Below are positions 1 to 4,970 of a stretch of 5,140 nt of DNA, piece by piece. Positions within the stretch are counted from its first letter, which is position 1. Each line of letters starts with the position of its first letter. Source of the DNA: Acidobacteriaceae bacterium (GTDB lineage Bacteria; Acidobacteriota; Terriglobia; Terriglobales; Acidobacteriaceae); the NCBI GenBank assembly GCA_003162495.1, contig PMOF01000283.1:1-5140 (forward strand). The letters run 5' to 3'. The notes beneath the pieces were generated by a model. It saw nothing but the letters and a program-made list of their open reading frames with translations. It searched no databases and was not told where the DNA came from. The translations under genes were made by a program, and so were the position numbers.

Positions 1-660
1 ATCGCCATTCTCCGTGCCCCACAAGTCGCAACTGCCGCACCGCAGGCGCCGCCCAAAGTTACTTTCCTCGTCGGCGTGAATGGCACCGGCAAAACCACCT
101 CCGCCGGCAAACTGGCCGCCTGGTATCGCGCTCAGAACCAGACCGTGCTCTTGTGTGCCGCAGATACATTTCGGGCTGCGGCAATCGAGCAGCTCGAGGT
201 GTGGGCCGCGCGCTCCGGCGTGGAGATGATCAAGACTCGCCAGGGGGGCGATCCAGCCGCCGTTCTCTATGACGCAGCCACAGCCGCTAAGGCGCGTTCG
301 ATCCACGAGCTGATCGTCGACACCGCCGGCCGCCTGCACACCAAGACCGGCCTCATGGACGAGCTCGACAAGATGCGCCGCACCGCCGCGCGCCTCGTCC
401 CCGGCGCGCCGCACGAAGTTCTCCTGGTGATGGACGCCACCACCGGACAGAACGGTTTGCAGCAGGCCCGCCTCTTCACTCAGTCTGCGGGCGTCACCGG
501 CATCGTGCTCACCAAACTTGACGGCACCGCCAAAGGCGGCATCGCCGTGGCCATCGCCCGCGAATTGAATCTGCCCGTCCGCTTCGCCGGCGTCGGCGAG
601 CAAATGACCGACCTGCTGGAATTTTCGCCAGCCGATTTTGTCGATTCTCTACTGGAATGA
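1..660 (+). CDS. ftsY: Signal recognition particle receptor FtsY, C-terminal part (5' truncated by window)
   Basis: FtsY is the membrane-associated SRP receptor. Its GTPase pairs with Ffh to deliver ribosomes making membrane proteins to the SecYEG translocon. The reading frame is open from base 1, so the start and the N-terminal region lie upstream. The 219 visible residues hold most of the NG GTPase domain: P-loop GVNGTGKTT (about residues 25-33), DTFRAAA (55-61), [16 protein letters not shown] starting at 107 (G3), [10 protein letters not shown] (171-180, G4) and the closing helix [12 protein letters not shown]. The DTAGRLHTK stretch and the GVGEQMxDLxxF ending separate FtsY from Ffh; no M domain follows. 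The GTG at 76 is the valine of the P-loop, not a start. The final 36 codons have a diverged second copy at 2731-2838, so the present 3' end may have been replaced when the following cassette arrived. The identification is secure; the replacement is inference. Confidence 0.96.
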   Translation: MAILRAPQVATAAPQAPPKVTFLVGVNGTGKTTSAGKLAAWYRAQNQTVLLCAADTFRAAAIEQLEVWAARSGVEMIKTRQGGDPAAVLYDAATAAKARSIHELIVDTAGRLHTKTGLMDELDKMRRTAARLVPGAPHEVLLVMDATTGQNGLQQARLFTQSAGVTGIVLTKLDGTAKGGIAVAIARELNLPVRFAGVGEQMTDLLEFSPADFVDSLLE

Positions 661-662
661 AT

Positions 663-680
663 CCAGGGTTGCGACCCGGG
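663..680. terminator. Weak hairpin between convergent ftsY and DUF2306-like gene
   Basis: Three bases after the ftsY stop, GGGT (666-669) pairs with ACCC (674-677) around a TGCG loop. An outer CC/GG pair (663-664 with 679-680) lies beyond an A-G mismatch. It sits in the 57-bp gap between two converging genes, where a two-way terminator would be expected. No run of T follows on either strand, so intrinsic termination is doubtful. Confidence 0.25.
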
Positions 681-717
681 CTGACGTTTCACTGTTCGTC
701 ACCGGCATGCGCAGCCA

Positions 718-1383
718 TCATCGTCTTGGATGTTCCACACGGTTCTTGAACCGAAACCAGCTCTCGACGACAATCCAGTTGATTGAGAACCCAATCCAAA
801 AAGCAATCCCGAAAAACTGGCGGGGACCGAGGTGCGTCAGCTTGCTGGTCGCGAAGAAGACGCCCATCACCGGTCGAGTCGTCGCGATTCCGAGCAAAAG
901 AACGACGGCCCTGATCAGCCACCGCCGCTTCAGCAAGGACTGGCCGCGCATTTTGTATATCCAGGCCCGGGTAAGCGAGAACAAAAAAAGGCTGTTGAAT
1001 AAAAGAACTGCGCTGCGCTCGATCCACCCGCCAACGGAATAGGCGCTCATTGCATAGGCGGTCATGCCGACAATTGCTCCCAGCGGAAACAACAGCTGCT
1101 CGGGCCACGCGGCACGTGAAAAGCGGCTGAAGATCGCGAACGGCGCCAACACCACGAACGCCAAAGCCGGGAGAATGTGCGCCAGGGTTAAAACTGCGTG
1201 GGAAGCAAATATCCGATCCAGCTCGACCAGCTGCGGCGGCCCAAACGATGACGGAAACGCAAGTGCGACAACGCGCCGCACCACCGCAGCGACAGCAATC
1301 AAAGTGCACACCCAGAAGCCAACTCGAAGCCAGAGCGGTGATGGGGCTCTCGGAGTTGAATGCGCATGTACGTCTTCGGCCAT
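718..1383 (-). CDS. DUF2306-like polytopic membrane protein
   Basis: This 221-residue protein has about six hydrophobic segments (roughly residues 20-41, 61-85, 97-115, 122-142, 155-176 and 186-207) and a hydrophilic N-terminus ending near PRAPSPLW. It resembles the DUF2306 family of predicted inner-membrane proteins: a histidine in the second helix (AHILPALAF), a basic segment before helix five (KRRWLIRAV), TTRP at its end, and a final helix following LGPRQFFG. The family has no established biochemical role that I can state, so none is assigned. The ATG at 1383 is chosen; an in-frame TTG three codons upstream (1392) lies closer to a GAGGGA sequence and could be used instead. The gene follows the DUF4386-like gene on the same strand after 64 bp, so the two are probably cotranscribed. 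It converges on ftsY. Confidence 0.72.
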   Translation of the reverse strand: MAEDVHAHSTPRAPSPLWLRVGFWVCTLIAVAAVVRRVVALAFPSSFGPPQLVELDRIFASHAVLTLAHILPALAFVVLAPFAIFSRFSRAAWPEQLLFPLGAIVGMTAYAMSAYSVGGWIERSAVLLFNSLFLFSLTRAWIYKMRGQSLLKRRWLIRAVVLLLGIATTRPVMGVFFATSKLTHLGPRQFFGIAFWIGFSINWIVVESWFRFKNRVEHPRR

Positions 1384-1447
1384 TCTGTCCAAATCCCTCG
1401 CTTGCCCGGTAATCTCGTCGAACGACTCAGTCGCTCCTCTGCTCCCG

Positions 1448-2170
1448 TCAATCTGCTCCGGTTGCCATCAAAGGAGAATCGCCGCCATTTGCAACCTGCG
1501 CCTGCGTGCGATTCTTTGTGAGTCCCACCGCAACCGAAACCATCCAGATGAAGCCCCCGAATCGGGTGATAGGGATGAAGAAGTTTGCCGGGTACGCGAT
1601 CAAGCTGAACGAGGAGAGTTCTCCTGCGATGGCTACAAGCATTCCAACAGCCACCATCCATCGCGGAACCAGCCGCATGAAGTAGCTGGTAACGGACACG
1701 CCCGCGGCCAGCAGGCCGAATCCCACGGCAAAAACGGTTCCGCCAAGCAGGAAGTTGAGAAAAACGATCGCCTTCATCACCTGCGCCGAATCCAGCACTT
1801 CGGGCACGGACAGGATCCAGCCCACGGCCCCGGAAAGAAGCAAGGCGATCGTCGCGATCAAACCGCCGAGGAGAGCAATGTTCGTACCGGCGGCGCGGAC
1901 ACCCAGGAAGTGCAAGCGGCTGACGGCTGTAACCGCGAAGATGCCCAATGGCATTGCCGAGCCAAACAGGAAGAAGCTGCTGACGCGCACGGCGGTGGGG
2001 CTTAGCGCCAGAAACTGGTGCAAGGCCTCGGCTGGTGCGAAGGGGGTTTGAAAGGCCGCTCCATGCCTGAGCGCCATCGCTGCCACGAACCCAGCCTCGG
2101 ACATCAGGATGTATACAACCGCCAGCAGAATCAGGGAGGGGCCACGGAAAGGAGGAATATGTTTAGTCAT
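1448..2170 (-). CDS. DUF4386-like polytopic membrane protein
   Basis: This 240-residue protein is almost wholly hydrophobic, with six likely transmembrane segments at about residues 12-34, 60-82, 96-119, 133-158, 171-193 and 198-217, and a polar tail rich in N, Q and G. The pattern of long helices, RLVPRWMVAVGML before helix five and a closing PITRFGGFIWM segment resembles DUF4386-type membrane proteins. The family call is tentative and no function can be read from it. The ATG at 2170 is preferred over the TTG at 2206, which would start inside the control region; neither has a clear Shine-Dalgarno sequence. It is the first gene of a two-gene minus-strand unit and diverges from marR across only 50 bp. 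Control by that regulator is the natural inference. Confidence 0.7.
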   Translation of the reverse strand: MTKHIPPFRGPSLILLAVVYILMSEAGFVAAMALRHGAAFQTPFAPAEALHQFLALSPTAVRVSSFFLFGSAMPLGIFAVTAVSRLHFLGVRAAGTNIALLGGLIATIALLLSGAVGWILSVPEVLDSAQVMKAIVFLNFLLGGTVFAVGFGLLAAGVSVTSYFMRLVPRWMVAVGMLVAIAGELSSFSLIAYPANFFIPITRFGGFIWMVSVAVGLTKNRTQAQVANGGDSPLMATGAD

Positions 2171-2171
2171 G

Positions 2172-2196
2172 TAATCATTTAAACCATAAACGATTA
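2172..2196. promoter_or_regulatory. 25-bp inverted repeat, likely MarR operator
   Basis: TAATCATTTA (2172-2181) and TAAACGATTA (2187-2196) form an inverted repeat with 9 of 10 positions matching and a 5-bp spacer AACCA; both half-sites read TAATCRTTTA. It lies in the divergent gap between the DUF4386-like gene and marR, right beside the membrane gene start. MarR dimers typically bind such short AT-rich dyads and repress both flanking genes. A second, perfect 10-bp palindrome AATAATTATT occupies 2205-2214. The 50-bp gap is about 22% G+C, far below the genes around it. Binding is inferred from position and symmetry. Confidence 0.55.
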
Positions 2197-2219
2197 GAAT
2201 ATGCAATAATTATTTTCAA
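2193..2219 (-). promoter_or_regulatory. Possible promoter for the membrane-protein operon
   Basis: Reading the minus strand, TTGAAA (2219-2214) matches five of six -35 bases and TCTAAT (2198-2193) matches five of six -10 bases. The 15-bp spacing is short. The -10 element overlaps the right arm of the 2172-2196 dyad, so a bound dimer would block it. On the plus strand TAGAAT (2195-2200) is a candidate -10 for marR, with no good -35. Confidence 0.3.
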
Positions 2220-2220
2220 G

Positions 2221-2706
2221 ATGAGCCACAAAGAGACGGAAAAAGGACAGCCGGCCTTCCTGCTTGCCCAGCTGGGAGCTCACGCCGCGTCGCAATTTGC
2301 TGAAAGATTGGCAGTTCTCGAACTTGCGCCGGCAGATGCGGGAATCCTGCGCCTGCTGCGCGTTGCGGCCGGACTAAGCCAGCAGGAGCTCGCTGCGAAG
2401 CTGCAGATTCATCCCAGCCGGCTGGTGGCGATCCTGGACAATCTTGAGAAGCGCGGATTCGTGGAGCGAAGGGCGAACCCCGATGACCGGCGATTGTATT
2501 CCATTCACCTGACAAAAGGTGGCGGTGAAATTCTGGAAAAAATCGGAAAAGTGGCACGCGAGCATCAGGATGCTCTGCTCTCTGCTCTCGCTGGCGGGGA
2601 GCGGGACCAGCTTGCCGCACTACTGCTCAGAATCGCTGACCAGCAGGGGCTGGTTCGAGGCGTGCATCCGGGCTATCAGCGCCTGGGAGGGCCCAAGGGT
2701 TCTTAG
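2221..2706 (+). CDS. MarR-family transcriptional regulator
   Basis: This 161-residue protein has the usual MarR size and layout. An N-terminal dimerisation helix (about 10-35) is followed by a winged helix-turn-helix: LSQQELAAKLQIHPSRLVAILDNLEKRG (residues 52-79) carries the recognition helix, and VERRANPDDRRLYSIHLT (81-98) is the wing with the family's D-x-R-R basic turn. A long C-terminal helix (100-140) completes the dimer interface. It contains no cysteine, so thiol oxidation of the OhrR or MgrA kind cannot be its signal; a small-molecule ligand is more likely. The ATG at 2221 is the only plausible start, and just a weak AAG precedes it, so translation may be leaderless or poorly initiated. 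It diverges from the two membrane protein genes and most likely represses them and itself through the dyad at 2172-2196. Downstream, ribD lies on the same strand with no visible terminator between. Confidence 0.9.
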   Translation: MSHKETEKGQPAFLLAQLGAHAASQFAERLAVLELAPADAGILRLLRVAAGLSQQELAAKLQIHPSRLVAILDNLEKRGFVERRANPDDRRLYSIHLTKGGGEILEKIGKVAREHQDALLSALAGGERDQLAALLLRIADQQGLVRGVHPGYQRLGGPKGS

Positions 2707-2730
2707 TGCAGGGATTCACAAAACCGCTCG

Positions 2731-2838
2731 GTGGCGCAGAAGCTGAATCTGTCGGTTCGCGATGTGGAAGTAGGGGAACAAATGAGCGACCTGCTAGAGT
2801 TTTCAGCGGCGGAGTTTGTGGAGTCACTGCTGGAATAA
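2731..2838 (+). pseudogene. Remnant of ftsY 3' end
   Basis: In one open frame this stretch encodes 35 residues, VAQKLNLSVRDVEVGEQM followed by SDLLEFSAAEFVESLLE, then TAA. It matches the FtsY C-terminus encoded at 553-660 with no gaps: 24 of 35 residues identical, most others conservative (T/S, D/E twice, P/A), and about 74 of 108 bases identical. Differences fall mostly at third codon positions, so both copies evolved as functional protein ends before one was cut loose. The rest of ftsY is absent here; only unrelated sequence (2707-2730) separates it from the marR stop. It shares the marR frame, so the frame stays open from the marR TAG at 2704 to this TAA. The TAA ends 1 nt before the ribD ATG. 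An internal ATG at 2782 lies 5 nt after AGGGG and could start an 18-residue leader peptide. Confidence 0.8.
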
Positions 2839-2839
2839 T

Positions 2840-4015
2840 ATGACGACACCCGATCAAGACCGTTACTGGATGCAGCGAGCACTCGAACTCGCGCGCCGCG
2901 GCATCGCCGTCACCTCGCCCAACCCGGCAGTGGGCTGCGTCATTCTCGACCACGACGGGCAGTTGGCCGGCGAAGGCTGGCACGAATACGACCTGGTTGA
3001 TCATGCCGAAGTCGTCGCCCTCAAGGCCGCTGGGTGCCCTATCCTTTCCGCGTTCTCTGGGGAAAGGGTGGGAAGCCAAACAGTCTCGCCTCTGCTTGGC
3101 GGCACGGCCTATGTCACCCTCGAGCCTTGCAATCATACCGGCCGCACTCCTCCTTGCACTGAAGCCCTCATTGCAACCGGCGTAAGTCGCGTGGTCGCCG
3201 CCACCATCGATCCCAATCCCGCCGTCGCTGGACGCGGAACAGAACGGCTGCGGAGAGCAGGCATCGAAGTCACGCTGGACGTTTGCCAGGCCGAGGCGCG
3301 ACGCCTCAACGAAGGCTTCGCATGCTGGACCCAGCACAAGCGGCCGCTGGTCACGTTAAAAGTAGCCATGACGCTCGATGGCCGCATTGCTCCGCCCGCC
3401 GGTCAACACAACCAGCGAGAGCCATATTGGATTACCAGCGAGGCCGCGCGGGCCGCCGTGCAGCCGCTGCGCTGGCAGGCCGATGCCGCGCTCACCGGCG
3501 TGGATACGGTGCTTGCCGACGATCCGATGCTCACCGATCGCAGCGGCTTGCGGCGGCGCAGGCCGCTGCTGCGTGTGGTGCTGGACTCCGCCCTGCGCAT
3601 GCCTCTGGGCTCGAAGATAGTAACGACTGCCCACAAGGACGTGGTGATCTTCACTGTTTCAAAGGACCACGCCCGCATCGCCGAATTGCAATCGCGCGGT
3701 GTGCGCGTTGAGGTGCTGCCTGCGGAAACCGGCCGCGTGCCGCTGCCAAAGGTACTGGATAAGCTGGGCGAAGAGGGCATCCTCAGCCTGCTGACGGAAA
3801 CGGGCACGCGCTTGAACACGGCTCTGCTCGCAGGCGGCCTGGTAGACCGCGTCCAACTCTTTGTCTCCCCGCAGATCATGGGCTCCGACGCCGTCCCCGC
3901 TTTCCGCGGCATGGCGCACGCTATCCGCATGGCGGAGGTGGAAGTCGAGCGCTATGGCAATGATTTGGGCCTGTGCTCGCTGCTCAAAGATCCCTGGCCG
4001 GCGGAATCGAAGTGA
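2840..4015 (+). CDS. ribD: Bifunctional riboflavin biosynthesis protein RibD (pyrimidine deaminase / reductase)
   Basis: RibD catalyses two successive cytosolic steps of riboflavin synthesis: deamination of the pyrimidine ring made from GTP, then NADPH-dependent reduction of the ribosyl side chain. The 391-residue protein has an N-terminal zinc deaminase (about 1-150), with TSPNPAVG (25-32), the zinc histidine and catalytic glutamate in HAE (55-57), and zinc cysteines in PCNHTGRTPPC (96-106). The C-terminal reductase begins at RPLVTLKVAMTLDGRIA (168-184) and closes with LVDRVQLFVSPQIMG. Two oddities stand out. About 17 extra residues (66-87) sit between HAE and TAYVTLEPC, coinciding with a DNA palindrome. 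The usual EGG of the reductase reads ETG (320-322). The ATG at 2840 is chosen because it begins the conserved domain; the TTG at 2816 lies inside the ftsY remnant. There is no strong Shine-Dalgarno, so coupling to the frame ending at 2838 is plausible. The 3' end overlaps the opposing hydrolase gene by 32 bp. Confidence 0.95.
   Translation: MTTPDQDRYWMQRALELARRGIAVTSPNPAVGCVILDHDGQLAGEGWHEYDLVDHAEVVALKAAGCPILSAFSGERVGSQTVSPLLGGTAYVTLEPCNHTGRTPPCTEALIATGVSRVVAATIDPNPAVAGRGTERLRRAGIEVTLDVCQAEARRLNEGFACWTQHKRPLVTLKVAMTLDGRIAPPAGQHNQREPYWITSEAARAAVQPLRWQADAALTGVDTVLADDPMLTDRSGLRRRRPLLRVVLDSALRMPLGSKIVTTAHKDVVIFTVSKDHARIAELQSRGVRVEVLPAETGRVPLPKVLDKLGEEGILSLLTETGTRLNTALLAGGLVDRVQLFVSPQIMGSDAVPAFRGMAHAIRMAEVEVERYGNDLGLCSLLKDPWPAESK
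3038..3072. repeat. Palindromic element inserted in frame within ribD
   Basis: CCTATCCTTTCC (3038-3049) and GGAAAGGGTGGG (3061-3072) form a 12-bp stem around an 11-nt loop. As mRNA all 12 positions pair, two of them as G-U. It lies exactly where this RibD carries about 17 residues more than usual, between the HAE and PCxxxxxxxxC motifs, and it preserves the frame. The whole extra block spans roughly 3035-3100. This looks like a small dispersed palindrome that inserted into a coding region and is translated, comparable in principle to the Rickettsia palindromic elements. Only one copy is seen here, so its dispersed nature is inference. Confidence 0.55.
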
Positions 4016-4883
4016 CCGAAGATTCCTCCTCGTACTGCACCAGGAACCGGGCGATGATCTCGCCCCAGTAGGACAATTGCGGATAATAGAAAGGATCGTT
4101 GTGCGAAGCCCCGGGAACGATGACCAGCCGCGCCGGCGACGGTGAAAAGGATTGAAGCTCCGCAGCCATCTGCACTGAAAACAACGGATCTTTTTCGCCG
4201 TGAACGATGAGCAGAGGAACGGAGCAAGCGCGCAGCGATTCTTCAGCGTTCCAGATCTCCGGCGTCGCAATGGCGATGAATTGAGGAACACCGACACTCA
4301 CCGCGGCCTCACGCAGTGAAGTGAACCCGGCGCAAAGCACCAGGCGATGAGCCGGCACTTTTGCGACGATTGCAGCCGCTATGCCGGTGCCGAGTGAGAG
4401 ACCAAGCACTGAGACGGGGAGTGGAGCAGTCAGCCGCTCCAGGCAATGAAACGCCGAGACAGCATCCAATTCGGCCTGGCGCGCACTGAACCAGCCAGTG
4501 CTGCGCCCGTAACCGGAATAATCGAACACCAGCGACGCCACGCCGCACCCCGCCAGCATTTGCTGCACCACGTGCCAATGTTTAACCGTGTCTCCGATAC
4601 CGTGACAGATCAGCAGGCTGGCCTGCGGAGTCTGCCCGTGCGGCCTTACCAGCACACCGTCAATCACCTGGTTGCCGCTATGAATCGCGTGACGGGAAAC
4701 TCCGGGACCCGCCGTCTCCGTGCGTCCATCCCATGGAATCCTGCGCAACAGCCGATCGCGCCAAAGAATCACGCGGCTGCTCCCGGTAACCGCGATCGTA
4801 AGCAGGAATTGCCGCAGGCCTGCGCTCATTTCCACCCGCCAAGAATACAGGAATCGAAAGATACTGACGTCGCCAACGCCCAT
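3984..4883 (-). CDS. Alpha/beta hydrolase (serine hydrolase fold)
   Basis: This 299-residue protein has the standard alpha/beta-hydrolase features. HGIGDT (94-99) forms the oxyanion region, DYSGYGRS (121-128) follows strand four, GLSLGTG (161-167) is the nucleophile elbow with Ser163, HGEKDPLF (228-235) supplies Asp232, and GASHNDPF (258-265) supplies His261, so the triad is intact. The layout, with a short cap and the FDYSGYGRS strand, matches the large group of bacterial BAAT/dipeptidyl-peptidase-like hydrolases; the substrate cannot be predicted. No clear signal peptide is seen. The ATG at 4883 is preferred because AGGGAA lies just upstream; ATG 4829 is an alternative. The frame stays open to 4994, but that extension only translates the GTCCCT repeats and would overlap the riboflavin synthase start. 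The gene runs antisense between two rib genes, and its last 32 bp overlap the end of ribD. Confidence 0.85.
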   Translation of the reverse strand: MGVGDVSIFRFLYSWRVEMSAGLRQFLLTIAVTGSSRVILWRDRLLRRIPWDGRTETAGPGVSRHAIHSGNQVIDGVLVRPHGQTPQASLLICHGIGDTVKHWHVVQQMLAGCGVASLVFDYSGYGRSTGWFSARQAELDAVSAFHCLERLTAPLPVSVLGLSLGTGIAAAIVAKVPAHRLVLCAGFTSLREAAVSVGVPQFIAIATPEIWNAEESLRACSVPLLIVHGEKDPLFSVQMAAELQSFSPSPARLVIVPGASHNDPFYYPQLSYWGEIIARFLVQYEEESSVTSIPPARDL

Positions 4884-4886
4884 CAG

Positions 4887-4892
4887 TTCCCT
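4887..4892 (-). promoter_or_regulatory. Ribosome binding site deciding the hydrolase start
   Basis: On the minus strand AGGGAA (4892-4887) precedes ATG 4883 with five bases between AGGG and the start. It favours this start over the in-frame ATGs at 4829 and 4994. The site is itself a diverged copy of the nearby repeat unit (TTCCCT on the plus strand), so the repeat may be providing the Shine-Dalgarno sequence. Confidence 0.5.
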
Positions 4893-4906
4893 GTCGCATG
4901 TTCCGC

Positions 4907-4936
4907 AGTCCCTGGTCCCTGAGTCCCTAGTCCCTT
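4907..4936. repeat. Short tandem repeat of GTCCCT units between divergent genes
   Basis: GTCCCT occurs at 4908, 4915, 4923 and 4930, with alternating 7- and 8-bp steps. This makes two 15-bp units, AGTCCCTGGTCCCTG and AGTCCCTAGTCCCTT. Related TTCCCT copies sit at 4887 and 4945. The array fills most of the 87-bp gap between the hydrolase and the riboflavin synthase gene, and a run of T (4935-4940) follows it. Such arrays arise by slippage; any regulatory role is unknown. Confidence 0.7.
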
Positions 4937-4970
4937 TTTTCCCATTCCCTGTTTCTCGTACACTGGAAGA

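Larger units (their letters stand above)
661..2730. other. Putative inserted cassette between duplicated ftsY 3' ends
   Basis: This stretch holds the two minus-strand membrane protein genes and the divergent marR. It is bounded by ftsY 3'-end sequence on both sides: 553-660 on the left and 2731-2838 on the right, offset 2178 bp and colinear without gaps. The second copy abuts ribD with a 1-nt stop-to-start gap, which looks like an original ftsY-ribD junction. No integrase, transposase, terminal inverted repeat or tRNA is visible, so the mechanism is unknown. Homologous recombination with an incoming fragment, or an old ftsY duplication followed by deletion, are both possible. The exact edges cannot be placed because the crossover would lie inside the repeated segment. 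Confidence 0.45.

Noticed and set aside
1064..2005. 313-codon plus-strand open frame
   Set aside because: It lies antisense to the two membrane protein genes, is rich in polar and cysteine/histidine residues with no recognisable domain, and reads like the complement of hydrophobic coding sequence in GC-rich DNA.
2171..2206. TTG start at 2206 for the DUF4386-like gene
   Set aside because: The 12 added residues would be encoded by the AT-rich operator region and have no Shine-Dalgarno sequence; ATG 2170 begins the plausible protein.
661..2838. Transposon or integrase-type island with terminal inverted repeats or an attachment site
   Set aside because: No transposase, integrase, inverted termini or tRNA is present, and the flanking repeats are about 69% identical over 108 bp, unlike the short exact duplications left by such elements.
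2627..3337. 236-codon minus-strand open frame across the ftsY remnant and ribD start
   Set aside because: It is antisense to well-supported ribD motifs, has no family features, and crosses unrelated segments; it is a shadow frame.
4907..4936. CRISPR-like array
   Set aside because: Units of 7-8 bp without spacers are a simple tandem repeat; there are no cas genes.
4884..4970. FMN riboswitch upstream of riboflavin synthase
   Set aside because: The gap is only 87 bp, mostly GTCCCT repeats, and lacks the conserved RFN element segments. The sequence before ribD is ftsY remnant, so no riboswitch fits there either.
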